This document shows positions 16,854 through 24,513 of a stretch of DNA of 64,000 nt, one piece after another (position 1 is the stretch's first letter; each line of letters opens with the position of its first letter). A program made the position numbers and the translations under genes. Source of the stretch: Prevotella sp. (lineage in GTDB: Bacteria; Bacteroidota; Bacteroidia; Bacteroidales; Bacteroidaceae); contig SUYI01000010.1 in assembly GCA_015060485.1 (NCBI GenBank), positions 30,432 through 94,431 on the forward strand, in the 5' to 3' direction. A model generated the notes under the pieces. The model was not told the origin of the DNA. It ran no database searches and saw nothing but the letters and a program-made list of their open reading frames with translations.

Positions 16854-18497
16854 TCACTCTGGTACGACGTATCGTTCGCCTGTCTGGCGAATCAGTTCGC
16901 GGGCAAAGGACGTGGGGAATCCAGGACGTTTCACGGTAGCACCCAATCCGTATTTCGAGCGCTTGAACTGTCCGTTCTCCTCGGGCTTCACCGCCATGTC
17001 GTTGTATTTCACCACGAGATAGAATGCCAGCTGCTGCCAGCGTGCCAGCATCTGCTGGGCCTGCTCCACGCTATAGTCGTTCAAGAACTGCTGCATCTGC
17101 GCGGGCTCCATGGCCTTGGCCTTGTCCTCGATGGCGGGCTGCTGGGCAAAATAAGCCTGCTGCAGCGAGTCGCGCACTTGTTTCAGCGATGGGAACAGCA
17201 TCGAGTATCGCGGATATACCATGTTGGCCACCCAGTTTTCCACCCAGTAGGCATTCTTCATCGAGAAGTTCACCTCGTCGGCACCAGGCGTGTTGTAACA
17301 CTCGGGCTGACGGGTCATCGAACAGTAGATGGGCGTATACGCCACCATGTTCGGGTCGTCGTTGCCAAACCAGAAGCAACCACCGACCTCGCGGGGCAGC
17401 CGCGAACGCATCTGGCTGACGAAGGTCCATGCCGTCTGCTGCGTCGATGTGGGACGCTCGTTGAAGTATTTCTTGCCGTCTACCTTATAATAAAGCGGTG
17501 TCGGACGGTACGGCATCTGCCAGATACCACCGCCGATGTCCGTCGAGTCGATAGCCAGCGGCGTACCTTCGTAGTGGTCGCGCATATCGTTCATGATGTC
17601 CTGCACGCTCACCTTCTTTTCAGGAACGACCCACAGGGGCATGTCCTCGGCATCCTTGTCCTTACCCAGTGCCCACGGCAGATAGCGGTCCATGCCGCTG
17701 ACATGGTGGTTGAAGAAGCTCCACACGCGGGCATCACAGATTCTGCGTCCCGAGAAATCGGGGAAAGCATAGGCATTCTTGAAAGAAAAGTCCTCGTCCT
17801 TGCCGTCGAACCAACCCTTCACACGGGCAAACTTGATGACGTTCTTCGAATACAGCACGTTCTCCTTGTCCTTCAGCGGGAATCGTCCGATGCGACTCTG
17901 GTTGGCATGTCCGCAGATGGCCTCGTCGGGAATTCTGCGGGCTACCCACACCACACGCTCCTTCGACACCTTGCGGTCGGGACCGCAGCCTTGCATCTCA
18001 AGAATCCACGCCTCGTTGGGGTCGCAAATCGTAAAGGTCTCGCCCTCGGAACAGTAGCCGTACTGCTCGACCAGCGACGTCATCACCGTAATGGCCTCGC
18101 GAGCGGTCTTCGAACGCTGCAAACCGATATATATCAATGAACCATAGTCGATTACGCCCGTCGAGTCCACCATTTCTTCGCGCCCTCCGTAGGTTGTCTC
18201 GCCAATGGTCACTTGCCACTCGTTGATGTTGCCAACGACGTTGTAGGTCTCCTCGGCCTCGGGAATCTCACCCAGATATTTGTTCGTGTCCCACTCGTAG
18301 ATCTTGCGCATCTCACCCTTCGCGTGCTTGGCGGCAGGATAATGATACAACCACATGAAGGCACCATACGAGTCGGCATTATACGAACAGATGACGCTGC
18401 CGTCCGCCGAGGCCTTCTTGCCCACGATGAAGTTCGTACAAGCCAGCGCATACACCCCGGCCATCAACACACTTGCTATCAGGAAAAAACGCTTCAT
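16854..18497 (-). CDS. Secreted dipeptidase, peptidase family C69 (Ntn hydrolase)
   Basis: From ATG 18497 a 547-aa precursor with signal peptide MKRFFLIASVLMAGVYALA followed by C20, the expected N-terminal nucleophile, in CTNFIVGKKASADGSV. Removal of the signal would expose the catalytic Cys, as in PepD-like C69 peptidases. Other family marks are ITVMTSLVEQYGYCSEGETFTI, WILEMQGCGP and HANQSRIG. It probably cleaves peptides in the periplasm or at the cell surface. Upstream codons to 18518 lie in a repeat and are not needed. Neighbours are the MBL protein upstream and nhaD downstream. Confidence 0.87.
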   Translation of the reverse strand: MKRFFLIASVLMAGVYALACTNFIVGKKASADGSVICSYNADSYGAFMWLYHYPAAKHAKGEMRKIYEWDTNKYLGEIPEAEETYNVVGNINEWQVTIGETTYGGREEMVDSTGVIDYGSLIYIGLQRSKTAREAITVMTSLVEQYGYCSEGETFTICDPNEAWILEMQGCGPDRKVSKERVVWVARRIPDEAICGHANQSRIGRFPLKDKENVLYSKNVIKFARVKGWFDGKDEDFSFKNAYAFPDFSGRRICDARVWSFFNHHVSGMDRYLPWALGKDKDAEDMPLWVVPEKKVSVQDIMNDMRDHYEGTPLAIDSTDIGGGIWQMPYRPTPLYYKVDGKKYFNERPTSTQQTAWTFVSQMRSRLPREVGGCFWFGNDDPNMVAYTPIYCSMTRQPECYNTPGADEVNFSMKNAYWVENWVANMVYPRYSMLFPSLKQVRDSLQQAYFAQQPAIEDKAKAMEPAQMQQFLNDYSVEQAQQMLARWQQLAFYLVVKYNDMAVKPEENGQFKRSKYGLGATVKRPGFPTSFARELIRQTGERYVVPE

Positions 18498-18500
18498 ATT

Positions 18501-18539
18501 ACAATAAACAATTAACAATAAACAATAAACGATAAACTA
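18501..18539 (-). repeat. TTTATTG tandem repeat before the C69 peptidase gene
   Basis: Sense orientation: GTTTATCGTTTATTGTTTAT followed by TGTTAATTGTTTATTG, about five 8-nt units ending a few bases before the ATG and starting at the stop codon of the upstream gene. Confidence 0.7.
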
Positions 18540-19325
18540 TTTTATTTCTATCTCTTGCCCGTCGTAGGCCATTTGTATGTCCGGCGGCAGCTGGGCATTC
18601 ACCTCTGCATGGCGCCCGATGTCATGACTCGAATGGATGAGCCACGTCTGGCGGGCCTCGACGAGCCGTGCAAAGTCGACAGCCTCGTCCACCGTCTGAT
18701 GCGAGTGGTGCGGCTTCTGGCGCAGGGCATTCACGATGAGCACGTCAGCGCCACGGGCATAGTCCAGCTCCGTGTCGTCGATGGTCTTCATGTCGGTGAT
18801 GTAAACCAGCGTCTCATGTTCACCGGCGCCTACCTGACGGATGCGGAAACCCAGAATGGGCAGGTCGTGGTGCATCACCTGGAACGGCACGATGTCCACG
18901 TCGCCAATACGCAGCGGCTCGTGAGGATGAATCTCGTGCAGCTGGATGGCAGGAACGCCGGGATAGCGGTGCTCGGCAAAACAGTACGGCAGCATCTCCA
19001 GCATGCCCTTTCTGGCCAGCGGATCGGCGTACACGTTGATTTCGCCAAACTGGCAGTACGGCCGGATGTCGTCCATACCGCCCATGTGGTCGTAGTGGGC
19101 GTGGGTAATCAGGATGCCGTCAATCCGGCGGAACGGCTGATTCATGATTTGCTGACGGAAATCGGGTCCGCAGTCTATCAGCACGCGCGTCGTCTCGGTC
19201 TCGAGGAGTGCCGAACAGCGCAGACGCTTGTCCTTGGCGTCCGTACTGCTGCATGTGTAGCACTGACAACCTATAGTCGGCACGCCACACGATGTTCCCG
19301 TTCCCAGAAAAGTCAGCTTCATCAT
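18537..19325 (-). CDS. MBL-fold metallohydrolase, PhnP/cyclic-phosphodiesterase-like
   Basis: A 262-aa metallo-beta-lactamase-fold hydrolase. It starts MMKLTFLGTGTSCGVPTIGC with the CxCxxC region (C20, C22, C25) typical of PhnP-type phosphoribosyl 1,2-cyclic phosphodiesterases. The dinuclear metal motif is THAHYDH (74-80), with later VMHHDLPILGFRI, YITDMKTI and HSSHD contributing ligands. The substrate is probably a cyclic phosphate ester but cannot be settled here. ATG 19322 is an equally good start. It lies between murB and the C69 peptidase. Confidence 0.82.
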   Translation of the reverse strand: MMKLTFLGTGTSCGVPTIGCQCYTCSSTDAKDKRLRCSALLETETTRVLIDCGPDFRQQIMNQPFRRIDGILITHAHYDHMGGMDDIRPYCQFGEINVYADPLARKGMLEMLPYCFAEHRYPGVPAIQLHEIHPHEPLRIGDVDIVPFQVMHHDLPILGFRIRQVGAGEHETLVYITDMKTIDDTELDYARGADVLIVNALRQKPHHSHQTVDEAVDFARLVEARQTWLIHSSHDIGRHAEVNAQLPPDIQMAYDGQEIEIK

Positions 19326-19328
19326 TTC

Positions 19329-19367
19329 ACTTACCTCTTACCTCTCACCTCTTACCTCTCACCTCTA
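19329..19367 (-). repeat. GAGGTAA/GAGGTGA tandem repeat before the MBL gene
   Basis: Sense orientation: five units of 8 nt (AGAGGTGAGAGGTAAG and so on) between the murB stop codon and the MBL start. The same family recurs before murB (20367-20435) and inside prmA (25746-25792). Confidence 0.75.
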
Positions 19368-20366
19368 AATAATGTTTACCTCCGGGTGAATGTCTATTCC
19401 GAACCGTTCGCGCACATCGTGGCGAATCTGCTCACACAGCGCCACAATCTCCTCGCCCGTCGCACCCCCCAGATTCACCAGCACCAGCGCCTGCTTGCTG
19501 TGCACACCGGCACGTCCCAATGCACGTCCCTTCCAGCCACACTGGTCTATCATCCAGCCTGCGGGAATCTTTTCGTGCGCCGCGTCGATGGTGTAGTGCG
19601 GCATGTCCTCATACTGCCGGGCCAGCTCCTCGTACTTCTCGCGGCTCACCACGGGGTTCATAAAGAAACTCCCCGCATTGCCCGTCACCTCCGGATCGGG
19701 CAGCTTCTGGCGGCGGATGTCGATGATGGTTTCGCGCAACTGCCAGGCGGTGGGCTCGTCGATGCCCTTACGCTCCAGCTCAGCACGGATATTGCCGTAG
19801 TCCAGCGTCGGACGAAACTCCGTAGCCAGCCGGTACGTCACGCGCAGCATCAGGTAGCGGTCCTTCCAGTCATGTTTGAAACGACTGTCGCGGTAGCCAT
19901 ACTCGCAGTCGGCATTTTCGAACGTCCGCGTCTCGCCCGTAGCAATCTCCACAGCCTCCACACGCACTATCAGGTCCTTCGCCTCCACGCCATACGCTCC
20001 GATATTCTGAACGGCCGAAGCCCCCACGTCGCCGGGAATCAGCGACAAGTTCTCCATGCCGTATAGTTTCGCATCCAGACTCAGCGCCACCACGTCGTCC
20101 CACGTCATGCCGCTGCCACAGGTCATCTCAGTGCCTTTCACCTCGCAGCCCTTCATGGCCGAGTGCACTACGATGCCCTCGAAGTCGCGCGTCAGCAGCA
20201 GATTGCTGCCCCCGCCGACAATCAGAAACGGCAGTCCCGTCTCGCGCAGTATCGCGGCCACCACTCTGGCCTCCGCCTCGTCGGCATATTCCAGAAAGCG
20301 GCTGCACTTGGCCTCAATGCCAAACGTGTTATGCCCCAGCAGGCTGTAGTCTCGAATATCTCTCAT
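19365..20366 (-). CDS. murB: UDP-N-acetylenolpyruvoylglucosamine reductase
   Basis: FAD enzyme that reduces UDP-GlcNAc-enolpyruvate to UDP-MurNAc for peptidoglycan. It is a 333-aa type I MurB. FAD-binding FLIVGGGSNLLL (48-59) and IPGDVGASAVQNIGAYG (110-126) are clear. Catalytic residues line up with E. coli: Y158-R159 in EYGYRDSRF, S233 in NAGSFFMNP and E329 in HPEVNII. The start MRDIRDYSLLGHNTFG is usual. It stands in a run of envelope-related genes. Confidence 0.95.
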   Translation of the reverse strand: MRDIRDYSLLGHNTFGIEAKCSRFLEYADEAEARVVAAILRETGLPFLIVGGGSNLLLTRDFEGIVVHSAMKGCEVKGTEMTCGSGMTWDDVVALSLDAKLYGMENLSLIPGDVGASAVQNIGAYGVEAKDLIVRVEAVEIATGETRTFENADCEYGYRDSRFKHDWKDRYLMLRVTYRLATEFRPTLDYGNIRAELERKGIDEPTAWQLRETIIDIRRQKLPDPEVTGNAGSFFMNPVVSREKYEELARQYEDMPHYTIDAAHEKIPAGWMIDQCGWKGRALGRAGVHSKQALVLVNLGGATGEEIVALCEQIRHDVRERFGIDIHPEVNII

Positions 20367-20435
20367 TCTTACCTCTTACCTCTTACTTCTTACTTCTCAC
20401 CTCTTTCCACTCACCTCTCACTTTCTACCTCTCAC
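20367..20435 (-). repeat. GAGGTAAGA-type repeat array before murB
   Basis: About eight drifting copies of GAGGTGA/AGAGGTAA/AGAAGTAA fill the gap from the DUF4348 gene end to the murB ATG (sense orientation ends GTAAGAGGTAAGA then ATG). It is the longest array of this family in the window. Confidence 0.75.
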
Positions 20436-21268
20436 GTCGTGAGCTTCGTCAGTTTCCACTTGCCTTCCTTGCGCTGGAAAGTCATTTCCATCTCATAACC
20501 GTTGGCAATGCCCCGCATGACGAAGAGTTTCTTTGTAGCACTCTTTTGCGGCTGACCATATACGATGTTATAGATCATCTTCTGAGGCAACTCCGGAGCA
20601 AAGGCCTCCCACGTGTCGGCACTGATCAGCCCGTCCATACGCGAAAAATCGTCGTCGGGGTCAGGCCCCTCAAACTCGATGCTCTCGTTCAGGCTCTCCA
20701 TCTGGAACTCCGGCTCCGTAGCGAAACGATGGAAGAATTCCAGGAACGACGCATTATACGATCCGCTGATGGGCACCGTTTCTATCTTCGTCAGCATCCA
20801 CACGCCCCGCAGACGGTCGAACACGTGCTGGATAATGGCTCCCGTGTTAAAGTATATCATCTCCACGACGGCGTGGTTCACCGACGTGTCCTTCACCACC
20901 TCCATCTGTTTCTCACTGTCAAACAGCAGCGTGTAGTATTGCTGTCGCATGAAGTAACGCTCCGTCTTCCACTGGCCCCGCTCAATGGTCTCCACCTTCT
21001 CGCCGTTCACCTTCTTCAGCGGATACAGGATACGTTCCGCTTGCAGCTTCTTGTTCGCCGCGAAGTTAAAGATAAAGTCGTCGAACAACTCGTCGGCAGC
21101 CTTCGGCATCGGCAGATTAGCCAATGCATCCACAGTGTCCACAGCCGTCGTGTCGACCGTTCCGACAGCAGAATCTGCAGGGACTTCCTCCTCGGTCGTG
21201 GTTGTCTTCTGCCCGCCACAACTCACGAGCAGCAGGAGACAGAATGGTACTATAAAATAGCGTTTCAT
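20432..21268 (-). CDS. DUF4348 family lipoprotein
   Basis: A 278-aa predicted lipoprotein from ATG 21268: MKRYFIVPFCLLLLVSC with lipobox LVSC, then a Thr/Glu-rich linker. The body (DELFDDFIFNFAANKKLQAE, YPLKKVNGEKV, RQQYYTLLFD) resembles the Bacteroidota DUF4348 family of unknown function. It is probably anchored to the outer or inner membrane facing the periplasm. The first gene of the reverse run toward murB, it has its own consensus promoter at 21292-21322. The frame is open to 21283, but ATG 21268 gives the proper signal. Confidence 0.72.
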   Translation of the reverse strand: MKRYFIVPFCLLLLVSCGGQKTTTTEEEVPADSAVGTVDTTAVDTVDALANLPMPKAADELFDDFIFNFAANKKLQAERILYPLKKVNGEKVETIERGQWKTERYFMRQQYYTLLFDSEKQMEVVKDTSVNHAVVEMIYFNTGAIIQHVFDRLRGVWMLTKIETVPISGSYNASFLEFFHRFATEPEFQMESLNESIEFEGPDPDDDFSRMDGLISADTWEAFAPELPQKMIYNIVYGQPQKSATKKLFVMRGIANGYEMEMTFQRKEGKWKLTKLTT

Positions 21269-21291
21269 CGGATGATATCTCAAAATCTTTG

Positions 21292-21322
21292 CAAAGGTAC
21301 GAATAAGCGAGCAGAATGCAAA
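21292..21322 (-). promoter_or_regulatory. Promoter of the DUF4348-murB-nhaD run
   Basis: Reverse strand: TTTG (21319-21322), 19 bp, TACCTTTG (21292-21299). The -7 box lies 23 bp from the ATG. The spacer (reverse complement of ACGAATAAGCGAGCAGAATG) differs in only a few positions from that of the pheT promoter. Confidence 0.75.
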
Positions 21323-21895
21323 ATAAATCTCAATTTATTTTCATTTTCGAGCGTGAAAGTACCTCACGTCTTTCTTTTTTCATAACTCCAGCCCTGATTC
21401 CTTGCTATCTGAGCAAGACTCGAACGATGCCATGGGACACCCTCGTCATCATTATTCTTCATACTCCAACCGCTATATTGTTTTTAGCTATTATCAAAAG
21501 ATGTTGCAAAGATAGTGAATCTTTATCATATTTCAAAATTTTTTCGTCAATATTCGCTTATCCATGTTTGTTCATCTTGCATAGCCCGAAAAACAATTGA
21601 GTCAACAAGTCAACAAGTCAACAAAACTATTTCATTTTACTCTTTTTATGGAATCGAGTGGGAGAAGAGTAAACATAATTATTCTATAATTTAAATAAGA
21701 CAAAATTGGCGATAAATGCTCTTTAAGAAAATCCTTTTGTTGACTTGTTGACTTGTTGACCATTGAAGGTCAGCTTACCATCACCAACACTCCACCTATT
21801 ATAATAGCGTCACAAATAAGAGCCTCCGGCGCAATGGTCGAAGGCTCCGGTGAGTCAGCGGAAGGCTCCTGCTGAAAATTCTGCACCCCGCGCCG
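21323..21895. other. Non-coding stretch, ~570 bp
   Basis: No convincing gene. It holds an inverted-repeat element (21601-21760). Nearer the DUF4248 gene, three spaced copies of a GGCTCCGG-like octamer lie at about 21821-21870. A 94-codon open frame at 21316-21600 has no family resemblance and unusual composition. Confidence 0.5.
21601..21760. mobile_element. MITE-like element with 26-bp perfect inverted repeats
   Basis: The left end (21601-21626) is three drifting units of GTCAACAA ending in AAAA. The right end (21735-21760) is its exact 26/26 reverse complement, TTTTGTTGACTTGTTGAC plus one more TTGTTGAC unit. The 108-bp interior contains its own inverted repeat TTTACTCTT..AAGAGTAAA. ATTGA occurs just outside both ends and could be a target duplication. 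No transposase is present. The ends are themselves made of a 9-nt tandem repeat, linking this element to the other short-period repeats here. Confidence 0.6.
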
Positions 21896-22108
21896 CTACG
21901 GCTCGCCCAGCTCTGTGTAGATGAGGTCTACCTCGGCAGGGGTGAACGTGCGACGTGTGAGCGACGACAGCGGTCGGAGGCGCGGATTGAACTCGAGCCA
22001 CTCCTTGAACTTGCGCCAGGCGGACATCGCCGTCAGCTCAGGGAAGTACTGCTGTGCCAGTTCACTGCGACCGAAGGGCTTTGATTTTGAAGTTTGTGAT
22101 TTGTACAT
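21896..22108 (-). CDS. DUF4248 family protein
   Basis: A 70-aa basic protein with the DUF4248 pattern: GRSELAQQYFPELTAMSAWRKF near the N-terminus, FNPRLRPLSSL in the middle and FTPAEVDLIYTELGEP at the end. The family is common in Bacteroidota beside HU-like proteins and VirE/DUF3987 genes, often near capsule loci; its function is unknown, and the helical pattern suggests DNA binding. It has a consensus promoter (22145-22176) and lies divergent from the HU-like pseudogene. Confidence 0.75.
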   Translation of the reverse strand: MYKSQTSKSKPFGRSELAQQYFPELTAMSAWRKFKEWLEFNPRLRPLSSLTRRTFTPAEVDLIYTELGEP

Positions 22109-22144
22109 ATGGTAGTATTTTTAGTTAATTCCGGATTGCGAGTA

Positions 22145-22176
22145 CAAAGGTAGGAAATAATTATGAAATTTCCAAA
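22145..22176 (-). promoter_or_regulatory. Promoter of the DUF4248 gene
   Basis: Reverse strand: TTTG (22173-22176), 20 bp, TACCTTTG (22145-22152). The -7 box is 36 bp from the ATG, the same distance as at purU. Confidence 0.7.
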
Positions 22177-22290
22177 CATTTTGTTGCAATAATTAGCAGG
22201 AACTTGCAATAACTTGCAAGGCCGAAAATATTTTTCGTAACTTCGCAGTGTCAAGGGGAATGAAAGGCAGTGCGCAGGCTGGAAAGGAAC

Positions 22291-22325
22291 GGAGACGACA
22301 ACGGATTAAACCAATTAAACGAAGT
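22291..22325 (+). repeat. ACGGATT-family repeat upstream of the HU-like pseudogene
   Basis: GGAGACGACAACGGATTAAA followed by CCAATTAAACGAAG. The first 16 bases recur at 63624-63639 at the end of an unrelated gene. Confidence 0.55.
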
Positions 22326-22365
22326 AAAAAAAACAAAACTTTAACCATTAAAAATTTAAACAATT

Positions 22366-22721
22366 ATGATTGAACTTTCCATTACAAAAAACAACAACGA
22401 CAAGAGTGCGAGCTACGGTAAGTTCTACCCCCGAGTTCGTTACAAGCAGACGATGAACATCCGAAGAAGACCGACAAGACCGGTCCTGCCGTGCAGTCGC
22501 TGAAGCTGCTGGCTCAGGCCACAGGCGACTATACCCGCGAGGAGCTGAACAAGGACGGCCGTCTAGCATGGACCGACCAGGCTCAGGCCATGATTGCCGA
22601 GGCCAAGGCTGGAAACGGATACCCCTCTACAACGGGCGTGGGTAACGGAACAACGGATTCCACGGATTCTGGGAACAGCGGGTCGCAGAACAGCGGCAGT
22701 GGTAATGGAACAACGGATTGA
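22366..22721 (+). pseudogene. HU-like DNA-binding protein gene, internally deleted and frameshifted
   Basis: The ATG at 22366 opens MIELSITKNNNDKSASYGKF then YPRVRYKQT, the start of the Bacteroidota HU-related (TIGR01201-like) family. This frame ends at 22501-22503 after 45 codons. From about 22450 another frame continues: DEHPKKTDKTGPAVQSLKLL, then AQATGDYTREELNKDGRLAW, to TGA at 22719. The central ~90 residues with the DNA-binding arm are missing, so a deletion has fused the head to the tail out of frame. The tail ends GNGTTDSTDSGNSGSQNSGS plus GNGTTD, partly encoded by ACGGATT repeats. Confidence 0.72.
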
Positions 22722-22742
22722 ACGGATTAAACGGATAAAAAT
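22641..22742 (+). repeat. ACGGATT repeats forming the 3' end of the HU-like remnant
   Basis: ACAACGGATTCCACGGATTC occurs near 22650 and ACAACGGATTGAACGGATTA near 22710, each with a ~10-nt period. The stop codon lies inside the second cluster. Confidence 0.6.
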
Positions 22743-22782
22743 AGTCGGTGATAAATGGCTCAAGTCAATCCGAAATATAATA

Positions 22783-22838
22783 AATCTGTGAGATCTGTGT
22801 GAGAAAAAAAACTCTGCGAGATCTGTGTGAGAAAAAGA
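22783..22838. repeat. ATCTGTGTGAGA tandem repeat
   Basis: AATCTGTGAGATCTGTGTGA precedes GAAAAAAAACT, then TGCGAGATCTGTGTGAGAAA follows: two copies of a ~28-nt block, each built of a doubled CTGTGAGAT-like unit. It lies between the HU-like remnant and the porin terminator. Confidence 0.6.
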
Positions 22839-22872
22839 AAGAATCCGGGCAATGGTGAATTGCTCGGATTCT
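22832..22872 (-). terminator. Intrinsic terminator of the porin operon
   Basis: AGAATCCGGGCAAT and ATTGCTCGGATTCT form a 14-bp stem with one G-U pair and a GGTGA loop. Read on the reverse strand it is followed by TTTCTTTTTC. It lies 27 bp past the OmpP1 stop codon. Confidence 0.8.
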
Positions 22873-22898
22873 TGGTGTATGGGGATTGAGACTGCTGA

Positions 22899-24458
22899 TT
22901 AGAAGCTGTATGTCAGCGTGCAGAGCAGCTGATGGCGGTTGTCCTTGACGGAGACGGCGCTGGCCTGATTGGTGATGGTCTCGACGGTATCGTTGCCCGA
23001 GAGGCCGTTCATGTAGGGATAGAAGTCGCCCGAGCGCATCTGGTACTGGTAAGCCAGGTCGACGCGGAACTGGTCGAAATAGAATCCTACGCCAGCGGTG
23101 AGGCGGTTGGTGGACTTCCAATTGGTGTAGTCGGTGGTAGACGCCATATAACAGCCAGGAGAGTTGAGTGTCAGGTCGCGGACGCCATCTGTCTTGTACA
23201 TGGGCGACACGTAGTTGTAACCGACACGTACGGCGATGTTCTTGTCGACCTTATACTCGGCACCGGCCTTCAGGGTGGACACTCCCTTCAGCGTGCGCTG
23301 GGTGTGAGCTTTCATGACGGGGTCGCTATCGCTGTTGTCGTGGTATTCGCCATACCAGTCGTAGCCGGCACTGGTGATGGAACGCATGTCGTTGGTGGAA
23401 TAGTCGGCATATTCGTAGCTCACGCCGACTGCCAACTCGTTGTTGATGGTATGTCCGGCTGAGATGCCAAACTTCCATGGGGTGTTGAAGCGGAAGTCGG
23501 CCTTGTCGGTCTTTTCCAATAGCATGCCATACTGGTCGGACAGCGAGCTGACATTCTCGGTGGTGAGCTTGTAGAACGTGGGAGAGGCTACGCTGACACC
23601 CAGGCGGAAGGGTGACTCCTCGACGGGACGTACGATGATGCCTGCCTTGATGTCGAAGCCCGTACCGGTAATCTTATGATTGTCGATCATCTTGCCGTAC
23701 TTGATGTCGGGGTCGGTAATAGACACCAGGTCTTCCTCGTACTCGGTATAGCTTTTGTAGTGGACGCCCTTAACACCCACGGTGAGTCCCAGATAGACGC
23801 GGTTGTTGATGTTGCCGCTGAGGTTGAAGTCGTACTCGCCAATGTAACCCGTCTGGGCGCGATTGAAGATGTATCCATCGGAATTGATATACTTATAGAG
23901 CGGCTGGCCCTTTTCGTCGACACCCGACTCCATCATCTTCAGACACAGCTCGTCGACCATGCTGAGGCCATAGCGCTGTTCCAAGTCGCCATTGACGCCT
24001 TTGATGTAGGTCTGGCGGTTCTGCGACGAGCCGTTGACGGAACGGGCTGCAGCAGAGAGCACGTGATTGAAGTTGCGGCTCTTGTGGTAATTGAAGCCGA
24101 AATTGATGAAGCTGTGGACACCCGAACGTGTGGAAACGACGAAACCAATCTGGTCGAACGACGGTGTGGTCTTCGAGCCGTCGGCGAACGACTTCCCTTC
24201 AGACTGCGAGACGAGTCCGAAGGAGCCAGAGACCTGGCTGTGGCGGAACAGACCCATGCCAGCAGGGTTGCTGCCAATGGTCGAGATGTCGGCGCCCAGT
24301 GCGTCCATCGCACCGCCCATTCCCACATAACGGGCCGTTCCGTTGAGATCCTCGGTGGCCAGCTGTGCACCGATGTAGGTATCGAGATTGACGGCATCCT
24401 GAGCCTTTGACTGCACTGCCAGGAAAGTCAATGCAGCGAAAACAAATATCTTCTTCAT
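22899..24458 (-). CDS. OmpP1/FadL-family outer membrane protein
   Basis: A 519-aa outer-membrane beta-barrel with signal MKKIFVFAALTFLAVQSKAQ. ARYVGMGGAMDALGADISTI and GSNPAGMGLFRHSQV are the FadL/OmpP1 N-terminal hatch signature. Alternating hydrophobic strands run to the C-terminus, which ends CTLTYSF with the terminal Phe used for BAM-dependent insertion. It likely transports a hydrophobic compound. It lies 55 bp downstream of the Trp/Tyr/Gly-rich protein gene in the same direction, across a repeat-rich gap, and has its own terminator. Confidence 0.85.
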   Translation of the reverse strand: MKKIFVFAALTFLAVQSKAQDAVNLDTYIGAQLATEDLNGTARYVGMGGAMDALGADISTIGSNPAGMGLFRHSQVSGSFGLVSQSEGKSFADGSKTTPSFDQIGFVVSTRSGVHSFINFGFNYHKSRNFNHVLSAAARSVNGSSQNRQTYIKGVNGDLEQRYGLSMVDELCLKMMESGVDEKGQPLYKYINSDGYIFNRAQTGYIGEYDFNLSGNINNRVYLGLTVGVKGVHYKSYTEYEEDLVSITDPDIKYGKMIDNHKITGTGFDIKAGIIVRPVEESPFRLGVSVASPTFYKLTTENVSSLSDQYGMLLEKTDKADFRFNTPWKFGISAGHTINNELAVGVSYEYADYSTNDMRSITSAGYDWYGEYHDNSDSDPVMKAHTQRTLKGVSTLKAGAEYKVDKNIAVRVGYNYVSPMYKTDGVRDLTLNSPGCYMASTTDYTNWKSTNRLTAGVGFYFDQFRVDLAYQYQMRSGDFYPYMNGLSGNDTVETITNQASAVSVKDNRHQLLCTLTYSF

Positions 24459-24505
24459 AACTGTAAATTCTTAAATACTAAATACTTACTACTTTTCAAC
24501 TTGCT
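24459..24505 (-). repeat. AGTA-rich leader repeat before the porin gene
   Basis: Sense orientation: AAATAGTAGCAAGTTGAAAA then GTAGTAAGTATTTAGTATTT, a drifting AAGTAGTA / AGTATTTAG unit ending at AAGAATTTACAGTT before the ATG. Confidence 0.45.
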
Positions 24506-24513
24506 ACTATTTT

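Noticed and set aside
18555..20066. 503-codon open frame on the + strand opposite the MBL and murB genes
   Set aside because: Antisense shadow of two well-supported genes; no family motifs, and its sequence crosses two intergenic repeats.
21316..21600. 94-codon + strand open frame in the non-coding stretch
   Set aside because: No homology, overlaps the DUF4348 promoter, and ends exactly at the inverted-repeat element.
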